64,000 bases of DNA from CAYVUB01 sp964454675 (GCA_964454675.1 CAYVUB010000006.1:38864-102863); one strand, 5' to 3'. Counted from the stretch's first letter, positions 43,902 through 53,632 are shown. Made by a program: numbers and translations. Notes: generated by a model not told the origin, from the letters alone.

Positions 43902-44825
43902 TTATTTTTTAGTGATAAATTTCACTACCTCAGCTATTAACTCATCATTTATTGGTCTGAAACCTTCATTGTACGATTTTGAATTTTCGAGATTATCACC
44001 TGCAATCGTAAACAATACGTGGTTCATGTTTTCAATAATTTTCAATTCAGATTTTGGTGCTGCTTTATGTAATAATTCGGCTTCTGCCACACTTACCTGC
44101 AAATCTTTTGTACCGTTAATAATAAGTATTGGCATATTGAGTTTTGCTATTTCAACCTGCGGATTGTAACGCATCCACGACATCATAAACGGCTGAATCT
44201 GCTTATTGAATATTGACGCCAATGCCGGCGGAAAATCATCAGTAGTATTGCCTTTGTTTAAAACATCAAACACGCGCTTAGTATCTTCCGTAAACATAGG
44301 TGCGGTTTTTTCTACCTGTTCTATAATCACTTTATCAATAGGCTGACCTGCACCGGCAAGAGATACAAAACCATCAGCTTTACCTTTGGCAGCAATCATG
44401 CCTATCAGGCTGCCTTTGCTGTGACCTACAATATATAGTGTATCAAATTGTGAATCTTTTTTAAAATATTCAATAATATCTGACACATCGTTTATAAAAT
44501 CATCAAATACTGTTTTTGGATCAACTCTGCCAATAAGAATTTGTTTTACGGTACGCTTATCAAAACGGAATGTTGCTATACCATTACTTGTTAAGCCTTC
44601 TGCCAGTTTTTTTAAGCTGTTGTTTTTTAAAAAATTTTGATTGCCGTCTCTGTCTGTAGGTCCCGAACCGGCAATAATAATTGCCAGTGTTTTACTGCCA
44701 TTATCGGGTACAAGCAAGGTACCGTCAATAATTTTGTTTACGGAAATCCCGGTTTCGGTAAATGCCGGTTGCCCAAAAGAGATAAGAGAAATTAAAAAAA
44801 TGATTACTGTCAGACTTTTTTTCAT
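43902..44825 (-). CDS. Secreted alpha/beta hydrolase
   Basis: The 307-residue protein has a signal peptide (MKKSLTVIIFLISLISFGQ) and an alpha/beta hydrolase fold: AIIIAGSGPTDRDGNQ (oxyanion region), the nucleophile elbow YIVGHSKGSLIG (GHSKG), the acid in ILIINGTKDLQV, and the His in ENMNHVLF. These place it near serine aminopeptidase S33-type esterases. It would act in the periplasm; the substrate is unknown. It stands alone. Confidence 0.85.
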   Translation of the reverse strand: MKKSLTVIIFLISLISFGQPAFTETGISVNKIIDGTLLVPDNGSKTLAIIIAGSGPTDRDGNQNFLKNNSLKKLAEGLTSNGIATFRFDKRTVKQILIGRVDPKTVFDDFINDVSDIIEYFKKDSQFDTLYIVGHSKGSLIGMIAAKGKADGFVSLAGAGQPIDKVIIEQVEKTAPMFTEDTKRVFDVLNKGNTTDDFPPALASIFNKQIQPFMMSWMRYNPQVEIAKLNMPILIINGTKDLQVSVAEAELLHKAAPKSELKIIENMNHVLFTIAGDNLENSKSYNEGFRPINDELIAEVVKFITKK

Positions 44826-45148
44826 AGCGGATATATGGTTTGAAAACGATTTTAAACGTAAAACACTAACGCAAAGTTATGCTTTTTATGATATGAAACC
44901 CATTAAGTTTTGGGTCATAAAAACATGCATTTCATCGATAATTTGTGTGTTTTTATCTATAAGTGTTAAAATTTAGTGTATTTCATCGATTTAATATGTA
45001 TTTTATCTGATTATTTAAAATATAATTTTACTTTTGAAGTGTACTAAAATTTAGTTTTTAGTTCAATGGATTAATTAATTAATATTTGCGTATGTTGTTG
45101 ATCTTAGAGTCCCTAAATCTACAGTATATAAAAAAAGCAAATGAGAAG

Positions 45149-45177
45149 AACCGAGGTTGAGGGACCTCGGTTTTTTG
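45149..45177 (+). terminator. Orphan terminator upstream of the dipeptidase gene
   Basis: AACCGAGGT and ACCTCGGTT form a perfect 9-bp stem followed by TTTTTTGTTTT. No plus-strand gene precedes it, since the 413 bases before 45239 hold no convincing coding sequence, so it may end a short untranslated RNA. Confidence 0.75.
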
Positions 45178-45238
45178 TTTTATACACTTCGGTGTTTTCT
45201 TCGGTGTAAATTTTGATTACCTTAGCCTCTCACAGATT

Positions 45239-45919
45239 ATGAGACACAAGATTTTAATTTTAGTCACCGGCATTGTATCGTTTGCCTTTTCAATCAAGCA
45301 ACCTGCGCAACTACCCGAAGGTTTTGTGTATGTAACCTCTGTTATCCCCGATTTGGATGTAGAACTGCGCTATTTTTCGACCAATAATTTTGTAGGTGAT
45401 ACCATCACGGGATACAAAGCCAATACGTTGATTTTAACCAAACAAGCTGCCGAAGCCTTAAAACTCGTGCAGGACGATTTGTACCAATACAATTTATGTC
45501 TTAAAGTGTATGACGGTTACAGACCGCAACGTGCCGTAAATCATTTTATAGTCTGGGCAAAAGATTTGAATGATACCATCAACAAACAACAGTTTTATCC
45601 CGATGTTAACAAACGTCATTTATTTTCTGAAGGTTATATAGCATCCCGTTCCGGACACAGCAAAGGCAGCACGGTCGATTTAACCTTGACAGACGGCACT
45701 ACGGGAATACCTTTGGATATGGGAAGTCCGTATGATTTTTTCGGGAAAGAATCGTGGATTGAATATCCCGATTTGACCGAAACACAAAAAGCCAATCGCC
45801 AATTGCTGCAAAACGTGATGCTCAAGCACAACTTTAGGAATTACCCCCAAGAATGGTGGCATTTTACCTTGCGCTGGGAACCATTTCCTGATACGTTTTT
45901 TGATTTTGAGGTGGAATAG
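45239..45919 (+). CDS. D-alanyl-D-alanine dipeptidase (VanX/DdpX family, M15)
   Basis: The 226-residue protein has an N-terminal signal (about 1-20). The zinc site is SRSGHSKGSTVDLTL (SxHxxGxxxD) and EWWHF near the C-terminus; YDGYRPQRAV carries the substrate-binding Arg. Such enzymes split D-Ala-D-Ala in cell-wall turnover; being exported, it probably works in the periplasm. No vancomycin-resistance genes are nearby. It ends one base before the convergent M1 peptidase gene. Confidence 0.88.
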   Translation: MRHKILILVTGIVSFAFSIKQPAQLPEGFVYVTSVIPDLDVELRYFSTNNFVGDTITGYKANTLILTKQAAEALKLVQDDLYQYNLCLKVYDGYRPQRAVNHFIVWAKDLNDTINKQQFYPDVNKRHLFSEGYIASRSGHSKGSTVDLTLTDGTTGIPLDMGSPYDFFGKESWIEYPDLTETQKANRQLLQNVMLKHNFRNYPQEWWHFTLRWEPFPDTFFDFEVE

Positions 45920-47788
45920 TTATTCCTTATACCCCAACATCACATCAATAGTATTACTCGTTACCGAATGATAATTAGGTCGTGCTTTTTTATAAATCTC
46001 TAAGGCTTGCTCAACTTTATCCGCTTTTTTAAACGCACCAAATATGGTGGATACATACCAACGCCTGCCGACATTGATTAAAAATTCTTCAATTTTTGCA
46101 TCTACATTGTTTTCATGATAATCATGCAAAATAGCTTGCTCATACCAAACCATCGCAATGTATGAATTGGTAGAATTGGTCAAATTGAAGGTCGTATCAA
46201 AACGCACAAAATCATCTTGGGTTATTTCTTTTGGAAAATTACGCACAAAGTGTACCCATTCCTGCGGTGTCCAGTCTTTGGTTTTTTCAACATCAACAGC
46301 TTTGTTTTTAAGAAACTCATTCAATGCCGTTTCTACATTTTTGAATTTATCTGATGTGATAATAGCCTGATTGGTTGGCAATCCTGCGTTATAAATCCAT
46401 TGGTTGGTATTGAATGTAATACGGTACTTCTCTAATAAATTTTTGTTTAAATACTCCACAAAACGTTCCGTATCGGTTGTTTTGAATGCATGCGTTTCAA
46501 AATAGTCTTTCAAAAATACATCAAATCGCTCGCGGCCAACGGTTTCTTCAAGGGTTCGTAAAAACAAATAGCCTTTGTCATACGCAATATTATTCATGCC
46601 GTCATCGGGGTTTTTGCCTTTTAAATCGAGTTTAAGCCTGGTTGCATCGGGCGTATCTTTCAGGTTTTCAAGTTCGTCTGCCAAATCCTGACGACTTATC
46701 AATGCGAGCATATCGGCACGTTCCTTACCATAAACGGCTTCCATAATACGCATTTCAAAATACACCGTAAAACCTTCGTTGAGCCAGAAATCATTCCACG
46801 TAGCATTGGTAACCAGATTTCCCGACCATGAATGTGCCAGCTCATGCGCAATTAAAGACGTTAAACTTTTGTCGCCCGCAATAACCGTAGGCGTAGCAAA
46901 GGTTAAACGCGGATTTTCCATACCGCCAAAAGGAAAACTTGCCGGTAAAACAATCACGTCAAACTGCTCCCAATCATAATCACCATACAAACCTTCGGCG
47001 GCTTTGACCATTTGCTCCATATCTGAAAATTCGTGATGTACCTTGTCAACCATAGAATTTTCAGCATAAATTCCGGTACGGTCGCTTACAGGCTTGTATG
47101 CAATATCGCCCACAGCCAAAGCAATTAAATACGGCGAAACGGGCTGCTTCATGGTAAACCTGTAAGTACCGTCAGTTGATTTTTCTTTCGGATTTTCAGC
47201 ACTCATGACAGCCATAAGCTCTTTTGGGACTTTCACTTGTGCGTTGTACGTAATGCGTATTTGCGGACTATCCTGAATGGGTATCCAGGTTCTTGTTAAA
47301 ATGGCTTGTCCTTGTGTAAACAAAAACGGATGTACCTTATCGGTAGTTTGCTGTGGCGATAACCATTGTAAAGCCTCTGTTTTATTGGTTGTACTATAAA
47401 AAACAGTAACTTGTCTGGTATCTTTTTCAATATTGATAGTTAAGGCTTGCCCGAAAATCTCATCAAAAGCACCAAGTGTAAACGTTGTGTCCTTACCATC
47501 AGCTTGCACTTTATGGATGTCTAAATATTTTGAATCTAAAACAATCGTTTCCGAATGATTGTTTTTAATAGTATATGTGGCTTTTCCGCTGATGATGCTG
47601 TTTGAAAAATCAACACCTATATCCAAATCCAGATGCTTGATAACCGCTTTATTTGGTTGGGCATAAGAGTGTATTTCTTCGGCGTATTTTGTAATGGCTT
47701 CTTCTGTGCCGGATTCTTTTTTTTGGTCTTCGGCACAAGACATTAACACAACTAATGACAAACAAATAAGAGATTTCAAAATTTTCAT
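45920..47788 (-). CDS. M1 family aminopeptidase (leukotriene A4 hydrolase-like) lipoprotein
   Basis: The 622-residue protein has a lipobox (LSLVVLMSCAED, Cys18) and the M1 zinc peptidase core: the exopeptidase motif GGMENPRLTFATPTV, HELAHSWSGNLVTNATWNDF and then WLNEGFTVYFE. The length and the C-terminal helical repeat domain fit the LTA4 hydrolase branch. It removes N-terminal residues from peptides and is anchored in the periplasm or at the surface. It is the last gene on its strand before the convergent dipeptidase; 22 bases separate it from the DoxX-like gene upstream. Confidence 0.93.
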   Translation of the reverse strand: MKILKSLICLSLVVLMSCAEDQKKESGTEEAITKYAEEIHSYAQPNKAVIKHLDLDIGVDFSNSIISGKATYTIKNNHSETIVLDSKYLDIHKVQADGKDTTFTLGAFDEIFGQALTINIEKDTRQVTVFYSTTNKTEALQWLSPQQTTDKVHPFLFTQGQAILTRTWIPIQDSPQIRITYNAQVKVPKELMAVMSAENPKEKSTDGTYRFTMKQPVSPYLIALAVGDIAYKPVSDRTGIYAENSMVDKVHHEFSDMEQMVKAAEGLYGDYDWEQFDVIVLPASFPFGGMENPRLTFATPTVIAGDKSLTSLIAHELAHSWSGNLVTNATWNDFWLNEGFTVYFEMRIMEAVYGKERADMLALISRQDLADELENLKDTPDATRLKLDLKGKNPDDGMNNIAYDKGYLFLRTLEETVGRERFDVFLKDYFETHAFKTTDTERFVEYLNKNLLEKYRITFNTNQWIYNAGLPTNQAIITSDKFKNVETALNEFLKNKAVDVEKTKDWTPQEWVHFVRNFPKEITQDDFVRFDTTFNLTNSTNSYIAMVWYEQAILHDYHENNVDAKIEEFLINVGRRWYVSTIFGAFKKADKVEQALEIYKKARPNYHSVTSNTIDVMLGYKE

Positions 47789-47810
47789 AAAAGAGATTTT
47801 TCTAAATAAA

Positions 47811-48170
47811 TTAAAATTGTAAATACCAATACGCCCAATACATCAATACAAACTGTAACGGAATACGTAAAATTAATACCCATTTTGGAATTCCGGCACT
47901 TTCTTTTTCGCCTTTTAACATATAAAAATGCACCAATAAAAACACGATAAGCATTGCAATAATGCCATAAATCGATATATTTTTCAAAACAGGAATGCAC
48001 AGACCAATTCCTAAAACTATTTCAGAAATACCACTTAATAACACCAGCAATTTAGGATTTGGCAAATATCTTGGCATAATACGCAGGTACATTTTAGGTC
48101 TGATAAAATGCATTATTCCGGCAACTATATAGATTGCAGCCATAAGGTATAAATGCCAGAGGTTATTCAT
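47811..48170 (-). CDS. DoxX-like membrane protein
   Basis: Starting at MNNLWHLYLMAAIYIVAGIM (48170), 119 residues with four membrane segments. The motif AGIMHFIRPKMYLRIMPRYL and LVLLSGISEIVLGIGL is typical of DoxX/DoxD-like quinone-associated proteins. Its start overlaps the end of the preceding gene by eight bases, so it is translationally coupled. The function is uncertain. Confidence 0.82.
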   Translation of the reverse strand: MNNLWHLYLMAAIYIVAGIMHFIRPKMYLRIMPRYLPNPKLLVLLSGISEIVLGIGLCIPVLKNISIYGIIAMLIVFLLVHFYMLKGEKESAGIPKWVLILRIPLQFVLMYWAYWYLQF

Positions 48171-49143
48171 CTTTATACACATTAAAGGTAACACCAATAC
48201 CGTAATTATTATGTCCTGATTTAAGTAAACTTGGTTGATAGGTAACACCTTGTTCAAAGCGCACCCATTCATTTTTATTTGAAAACACACTTTTTATAAA
48301 GGTGTTATTTCCCGGAATTTTATCGGTAAATGGTAGTAACGGACGGAAATTAGTAGGGATTTTGACAGTACCCGATGCCGATTTCACTTCCTTATATTTC
48401 TTGTTTGGCAGCAACTTTCCGTTATCATCTGTATAACCCATAACCTGAACGGACACAAAAAATCCGTTTTCGGGAACAAAAATATTGTGGCTGCTTACAT
48501 CCAGATGATGTACATCGCCGTCTTTCTCGGTAGTGATAAATACTATCGTTTCATAATTGATTTCCTCACCAGGAAAACCATTGTCATTGCTGTAAAATTT
48601 TACTTTGAATAAGGTTGAAAAATCACGCTTATCGGCATTGGAACGTTTGCGCTTATCCCAATCGGACGATTCTAAGGTAACAGGAAAGTGAACTTTGGAT
48701 ATTTTTCGCAGTTTATCATCGGGATTCCTGAAAAATACGGCAATTTCCGATTCTATCGTAGGCAGCCAGCATTTAAAATAGTCATTATCCAAATACGGTT
48801 TTAGGCGTTCTTCTTTGAATTTTTTAGGAAGTGATTTGACAACAATTTCATTAAGCTCGTAAATATCCTGTTTTAAAAGAATGGCTTTTTCTAAGTTGAA
48901 TGTCGCAACTTTTAAATCTTCATAGCCTATTGCCGAAATATACAGCGTATCGACATCAGGATACAGCATTTTTGTGAATATAAACACACCTTCGTCATCT
49001 GCAAAAACACCTTGACCGTTGCCAAAAGAAATGGTTGCAAAAGGCACAGCTTCCAGCGTTTGCTCATTTTTTACGGTAGTTTGCGAATAGGCATAAGCAA
49101 AACCGTAGAAATAAATAAAGACATAAAAGATTTTAAAACGCAT
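48163..49143 (-). CDS. Carboxypeptidase-like regulatory (CarbopepD) domain protein
   Basis: I start at MRFKIFYVFIYFYGFAYAYS (49143), two bases after the stop of the DUF885 gene; this gives a signal peptide and 326 residues. Residues 25-100 form a carboxypeptidase D regulatory-like beta sandwich (TLEAVPFATISFGNGQGVFA, DTLYISAIGYEDLKV). The rest (EIVVKSLPKKFKEERL onward) is a beta-rich domain often attached in Bacteroidota surface proteins. Its role is unknown. Confidence 0.75.
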   Translation of the reverse strand: MRFKIFYVFIYFYGFAYAYSQTTVKNEQTLEAVPFATISFGNGQGVFADDEGVFIFTKMLYPDVDTLYISAIGYEDLKVATFNLEKAILLKQDIYELNEIVVKSLPKKFKEERLKPYLDNDYFKCWLPTIESEIAVFFRNPDDKLRKISKVHFPVTLESSDWDKRKRSNADKRDFSTLFKVKFYSNDNGFPGEEINYETIVFITTEKDGDVHHLDVSSHNIFVPENGFFVSVQVMGYTDDNGKLLPNKKYKEVKSASGTVKIPTNFRPLLPFTDKIPGNNTFIKSVFSNKNEWVRFEQGVTYQPSLLKSGHNNYGIGVTFNVYKDE

Positions 49144-49145
49144 TC

Positions 49146-50924
49146 TTATTTTTGAGAAGCCATCCAATTATTAATTTTTGTTTCGAGTAATGCCAAAGGA
49201 ATACAGCCCGATTCTAAAATCTGGTTATGAAATCTGGCAATACTAAATTTATCTCCAAGTTCTGCTTCTGCTTTAGAACGAAGTTCCCGTATTTTTAATT
49301 GCCCGATTTTATAAGAAAGTGCCTGACCCGGATTTGCCATATAACGTTCAATTTCTGAAATAATTCCGGCTTCACTTTCCGCTTCATTGCGTAATGAATA
49401 TTTAATGGCTTCTTCACGCGTCCAGCCTTTGGCATGAATACCGGTATCAACCACCAAACGGATAGCGCGATGCATTTCGGCACTTAACATCCCGAAATAT
49501 TGGTACGGATTGGTGTATAACCCTAATTCGCTTCCTAAAGATTCGGTATATAATGCCCAACCTTCGCCATACGCACTGTACCATAGTGTTTTTCTGAAAT
49601 CGGGCAAGATTGTATTTTCCTGTTGCAACGAGATTTGATAATGGTGCCCCGGAATGGCTTCGTGCAAAAACAATGATTCGTCAGAAACCACATTATATTT
49701 GGTCGCGTCGGGAATAGGCGCGTAAAAAATTCCCGGCCGTGTACCGTCTAATGACCCCGGATTGTATTGCGCACTTGCCGATGCTTCTCTGAAAGCTTCT
49801 GTACGCCGCACTTCAAAAGGCGTTTTCGGCTTTAAATCAAACAATTGTTCCAATTGCGGCAGCATGGTTTGATGTATTTTGTTGAAATTATCAATTACCT
49901 GCTCCGGGGTTGTAAATGGCATTAAATCGGGATTATTTCGCACGGCATCAAAAAATGCCATCAAATCGCCTTTAAAACCTACCTGCTCTTTTACTTTTTC
50001 CATTTCCGATAAAATGCGTGCTACTTCGTCAAGACCTAATTGATGAATTTCATCGGCAGTCATATCTGTGGTAGTGTAAAACTTTATTTGGTGTTTGTAG
50101 TATGCTTCTCCATTTGGTGTATCGGCAATACCGCTTGTTGCACGGCCTGCATTCAAATAATCTGTGCTCATAAACGTATGGAGTTTTTTGTATGCCGGTA
50201 CAACTTTTTCCAATACCATTGTTTTATACGCTTCGGTAAGCTTTGATTTATCAGCTTCCGGGAAATTTGCAGGGAAATTTTTTACAGGCGCAAAAAATAA
50301 GTGCTCATCTACATTAGTTGTTGCCATAGTTTCAAGCTGCGGAATGACTTTTACTATGAGCGATTTTGGCAATACATGACCATTTTGAACACCTTTTTTC
50401 ATTTGAACTTCCGCAGAATTGAGCCAATCCAGATAATCATCTACACGCAGCAACCAGTTTTCATAATCTTTTACTGTTTTAAACGGCTGTGCTCCTGCTC
50501 CGCTTGCCAGTTGTGCAAATGACAGGTTTAAGGTCCACATCTGGTCAATAGGCTTAAAATCTTCAAAACTTAAACGTTCCAAACTTGTATCACATTCCCA
50601 AATCAAAACCGCTTTGCTCAGCTTATCCGTTTCTGATAAATTGGCATCATCAAACGAGATGATTTTATTCTTGTAAGCCGTAAAAAACGTTTTTTGCTGC
50701 TCTATAAATTCTTCCGAAAGGAAATTATTGACATAATCATTATAACGATTATCACCGGCATACGTAGCATTTAACGGGTATAATTTTAAAGATTCTTCGT
50801 GATAACTTTTTAAAACATCATTAAAATCTGCAATGGCAGACAAGTCGTAATCGGTTTCTTTTTGGTCTTTTTTACAGGCAGTAAAAAGCAAAGAAAGGCA
50901 AAGGAGTAAAGCAAATGGTTTCAT
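49146..50924 (-). CDS. DUF885 family lipoprotein, probable peptidase
   Basis: Starting at MKPFALLLCLSLLFTACKKD (50924; lipobox with Cys17), 592 residues. DUF885 features are GRATSGIADTPNGEAYYKHQ, the zinc-like motif LHEAIPGHHYQISLQ (HExxxGHH), SAYGEGWALYTESLGSELGL, and REEAIKYSLRNEAESEAGII. Family members are thought to be zinc-dependent peptidases of the gluzincin type; substrates are not known. It heads a run of four coupled minus-strand genes ending in the M1 peptidase. Confidence 0.88.
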   Translation of the reverse strand: MKPFALLLCLSLLFTACKKDQKETDYDLSAIADFNDVLKSYHEESLKLYPLNATYAGDNRYNDYVNNFLSEEFIEQQKTFFTAYKNKIISFDDANLSETDKLSKAVLIWECDTSLERLSFEDFKPIDQMWTLNLSFAQLASGAGAQPFKTVKDYENWLLRVDDYLDWLNSAEVQMKKGVQNGHVLPKSLIVKVIPQLETMATTNVDEHLFFAPVKNFPANFPEADKSKLTEAYKTMVLEKVVPAYKKLHTFMSTDYLNAGRATSGIADTPNGEAYYKHQIKFYTTTDMTADEIHQLGLDEVARILSEMEKVKEQVGFKGDLMAFFDAVRNNPDLMPFTTPEQVIDNFNKIHQTMLPQLEQLFDLKPKTPFEVRRTEAFREASASAQYNPGSLDGTRPGIFYAPIPDATKYNVVSDESLFLHEAIPGHHYQISLQQENTILPDFRKTLWYSAYGEGWALYTESLGSELGLYTNPYQYFGMLSAEMHRAIRLVVDTGIHAKGWTREEAIKYSLRNEAESEAGIISEIERYMANPGQALSYKIGQLKIRELRSKAEAELGDKFSIARFHNQILESGCIPLALLETKINNWMASQK

Positions 50925-50964
50925 CAATGTATATGTTTTGAATAAATAGTGTTTAAAGATACAT

Positions 50965-51294
50965 TTATTGTGTCACAAACTTTAATCCCACAATAGAAAT
51001 AATAAGTGTTGTGATAAAAAACAGTCGCCAAAAATCGGCAGGTTCTTTAAAAAACAGGATGCCAATCAACACCGTGCCAACAGCACCAATGCCTGTCCAA
51101 ACAGCATAAGCTGTGCCAATTGGCAATGTTTTTGTGGCTTTGATAAGTAATAACATACTAATCGTCAAACATACCAAAAACCCTAAATACCATAAGTTAG
51201 CGGTTGTTCCGGTGGCTTGCTTGGCTTTTCCTAAACAGGCTGCAAAACCTATTTCAAATAATCCGGCAATAACTAAAATAATCCAGTTTGACAT
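50965..51294 (-). CDS. Small multidrug resistance (SMR) family exporter, Gdx/SugE-like
   Basis: The 109-residue protein has four membrane helices and the SMR glutamate in AGLFEIGFAACLGKA (Glu14). TLPIGTAYAVWTGIGAVGTV is the classical motif. The sequence around Glu14 and the LGKA segment lean to the SugE/Gdx side (guanidinium export) rather than EmrE, but I saw no guanidine riboswitch before it. It lies 13 bases downstream of the porin gene and is presumably co-transcribed with it. SMR proteins work as dimers. Confidence 0.87.
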   Translation of the reverse strand: MSNWIILVIAGLFEIGFAACLGKAKQATGTTANLWYLGFLVCLTISMLLLIKATKTLPIGTAYAVWTGIGAVGTVLIGILFFKEPADFWRLFFITTLIISIVGLKFVTQ

Positions 51295-51307
51295 TTATTT
51301 GTATTTA

Positions 51308-52510
51308 TTAAATTCCTATTTCTACCTGAAAACGCACATACCAATTATTGACCTTTGCATTATCAATATAATCAAAATGTGTATTGGTAACTTCTGCCTG
51401 AATTTTCAAAGCGTGTTCCCATATATATTTGGTCACGCCAAAACTGTATTGCTTTGATTTCGGCATGAGCATTTCAATATCTCTATGTGGTTTTAATGCT
51501 GAAAACCTCCCGATAAGTTCATAATCTGACGGAAATATATAACTCAACTGCGCATCATAACCGCTTCCGGTAACAACAAATTCCTGTTCTGTAATGTCTT
51601 CCGGGTTGACAGTTATAGGATTTTTAGCATTTCTATTCATATAAGCTGTCTGAAAAGCCCAACCGTTGTATTTAAACATCGCATCAAAAAACAGTGATGT
51701 CAAATCTCTTTTTTCAAACAAATCATCACCCAAATTCCCTTGAGTTTGCCTGGCTTTTTGATTATAATGATATACTCCTGACAGCATCAATCTTGGTTGT
51801 TCTTCACGCTTGATATCGCCTTCATAAAGTGTTCCGTCGTTTTTGAATGTCCCAAACGGGAAAAGCTCAAACTTTCCGGTAAACGCCAAACCATTATCGG
51901 GATTTTGTGTCCAGTTGCGTCCTTCACCGGTAGTAATGGCAGTTTTTATATTATAGGACAATTTATCGTTATACTCATTTAAGTAATACACTTGTAATCC
52001 AAAATCCCTGTCAATATTAAAACTTGCATTGTTAATAGACCTATCGGTCATTTGCAACGCTCCCGATGAGTTAACACGCTGTCTGTTTCCCGGAAGTTTT
52101 GTTTGTCCAAAACCTATATTCCAATGCCTGTCTGGCCTGTAAAACACAATGGCATCACGAATAACATTCAGGTTACCGCCTTCTTCAAGTACTCCTACAT
52201 CACCCGGCGCAAAGGATAACTGGATAACATACACAATTTTCGGGTCGCCCACATAACCGTCAAAACGCAATCGCAACCTGCGTATCAAGGCTTCATAAGC
52301 AGGTTCTTCGCCTTCGTCGGCCAAATAAGTCATTCTGTTTTGCATCCTGAAACGAATATTGAACTGAAACAAACTATCGGGCGATGTTAATCCTAAACCT
52401 TTACCATAATTATAATAAGGAAGTGCTGAGAGTTTAATATCATTATCATCCTGTGAGCTTACAAACTGAAACGATAACAGGCAAAAAACAACAAGTGCGA
52501 TTTTCTTCAT
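51308..52510 (-). CDS. Porin of the OprO/OprP (phosphate-selective) family
   Basis: The 400-residue protein has a signal peptide (MKKIALVVFCLLSFQFVSSQ) and the beta-barrel pattern of the family: RIRLRFDGYVGDPKIVYVIQ-like strands (RRLRLRFDGYVGDPKIVYVI), HWNIGFGQTKLPGNRQRVNS, and last strand WYVRFQVEIGI. It should form an outer-membrane channel. The name phosphate-selective is inherited from the family and does not show the substrate. It lies upstream of the SMR gene. Confidence 0.85.
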   Translation of the reverse strand: MKKIALVVFCLLSFQFVSSQDDNDIKLSALPYYNYGKGLGLTSPDSLFQFNIRFRMQNRMTYLADEGEEPAYEALIRRLRLRFDGYVGDPKIVYVIQLSFAPGDVGVLEEGGNLNVIRDAIVFYRPDRHWNIGFGQTKLPGNRQRVNSSGALQMTDRSINNASFNIDRDFGLQVYYLNEYNDKLSYNIKTAITTGEGRNWTQNPDNGLAFTGKFELFPFGTFKNDGTLYEGDIKREEQPRLMLSGVYHYNQKARQTQGNLGDDLFEKRDLTSLFFDAMFKYNGWAFQTAYMNRNAKNPITVNPEDITEQEFVVTGSGYDAQLSYIFPSDYELIGRFSALKPHRDIEMLMPKSKQYSFGVTKYIWEHALKIQAEVTNTHFDYIDNAKVNNWYVRFQVEIGI

Positions 52511-52551
52511 GAATTGGCTGTAATTTATGTCAAAATTAAGATTTACTTATA

Positions 52552-52763
52552 GAACTCATTTAAACTTTTTTCAATTGGCTGCAAAATAATCTTTTTACCC
52601 CAAATTTACTTCTGGTTTTTATTTTGTTTCTATCGGAATCAGTGATTGCTTTGCAATTCACCTGTTTTTTTACTTCGCAGCTCTGCTATGTAGCGAAAAA
52701 AAGCCGAAATTTGGAACAAAAATCTTTATTTTTCACTTCAATCAAAAAAGTTTAAATGAGTTC
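52552..52763. mobile_element. 212-bp MITE-like element
   Basis: Perfect 20-bp terminal inverted repeats (GAACTCATTTAAACTTTTTT at 52552-52571 and its complement at 52744-52763) enclose DNA that itself contains CCAAATTT/AAATTTGG arms and smaller hairpins. ATA flanks both ends, a possible 3-bp target duplication. There is no open frame. Its left end recurs at 13300-13324. Confidence 0.65.
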
Positions 52764-52775
52764 ATAGATGATTAC

Positions 52776-52783
52776 TAAATTTG
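52776..52783 (+). promoter_or_regulatory. Promoter -7 element of prmA
   Basis: TAAATTTG matches TAnnTTTG, 16 bases before the prmA start codon. It also rules out a TTG start at 52781, which lies inside the element. Confidence 0.6.
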
Positions 52784-52798
52784 CAAAAAAAATTAACC

Positions 52799-53632
52799 AT
52801 GTCACATCATTATATAGAATATCAATTTACCATTGAACCTTTACAACCTGCATCAGATATATTAATTGCCGAATTGGGCGAAGCAGGTTTTGAAAGTTTT
52901 GTTGAAAATGAAGATGGTATTTCGGCTTATATACAACAAAAAGACTGGTTTGAAACAATTTTGGATGATATTCAAATTTTAAATTCTGAAGAGTTTTCAA
53001 TCAGCTATCACAAAAACATCATTGAACAAGTAAACTGGAATGAAGAATGGGAAAAAAACTTTAATCCCATTATAGTTGATGATGTATGCTCTGTTCGTGC
53101 GCCATTCCATGAAAAACCAGACACAGCCTATGATATTGTTATCGAACCAAAAATGAGTTTTGGTACCGGACATCACGAAACCACACACATGATGATTCAG
53201 CATATTTTAAAAAACGATATGACGGATAAAACGGTTCTGGATATGGGTTGTGGCACAGCAGTTTTAGCAATTCTGGCAGAAATGAAAGGTGCCAAACAGC
53301 TGGACGCTATAGATATTGACAACTGGTGTTACCTGAACAGTATTGAAAATGCAGAGCGTAATAATTGCCGTAACATAACCGTTTTGGAAGGTGACGCTTC
53401 TATTTTGGAAGGAAAAAAATATGATGTGATAATTGCCAACATTAACCGGAATATTTTACTGAACGATATACAACATTATGCAGAATGTTTGAATAATAGC
53501 GGCGTATTATTTTTAAGCGGTTTTTACAAAGACGACATTGATGCTATTGAAGATGAATGTAAAAAGTATCGTTTAAAACTGACTGAAACCATTGAAAGAA
53601 ATCATTGGGTTGCTTTAAAGTTTGTGAAATAA
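52799..53632 (+). CDS. prmA: Ribosomal protein L11 methyltransferase
   Basis: Starting at MSHHYIEYQFTIEPLQPASD (52799), 277 residues. The N-terminal domain binds L11 and the C-terminal domain is a SAM methyltransferase with VLDMGCGTAVLAILAEMKGA and DVIIANINRNILL. The joint motif MSFGTGHHETTHMMIQ is diagnostic for PrmA. It trimethylates lysines of ribosomal protein L11. It stands alone and is preceded by a MITE-like element that ends 12 bases before its -7 element. Confidence 0.94.
   Translation: MSHHYIEYQFTIEPLQPASDILIAELGEAGFESFVENEDGISAYIQQKDWFETILDDIQILNSEEFSISYHKNIIEQVNWNEEWEKNFNPIIVDDVCSVRAPFHEKPDTAYDIVIEPKMSFGTGHHETTHMMIQHILKNDMTDKTVLDMGCGTAVLAILAEMKGAKQLDAIDIDNWCYLNSIENAERNNCRNITVLEGDASILEGKKYDVIIANINRNILLNDIQHYAECLNNSGVLFLSGFYKDDIDAIEDECKKYRLKLTETIERNHWVALKFVK

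Noticed and set aside
45090..45140. Remnant of an excisionase-type helix-turn-helix (VPKSTVYKKSK in one frame)
   Set aside because: The frame has no start and stops after about 15 codons; the likeness is too short to call.
51295..51307. Guanidine riboswitch controlling the Gdx/SugE-like exporter
   Set aside because: Only 13 bases separate it from the porin gene, with no room for a riboswitch, and I saw none of the known guanidine motifs before the porin.
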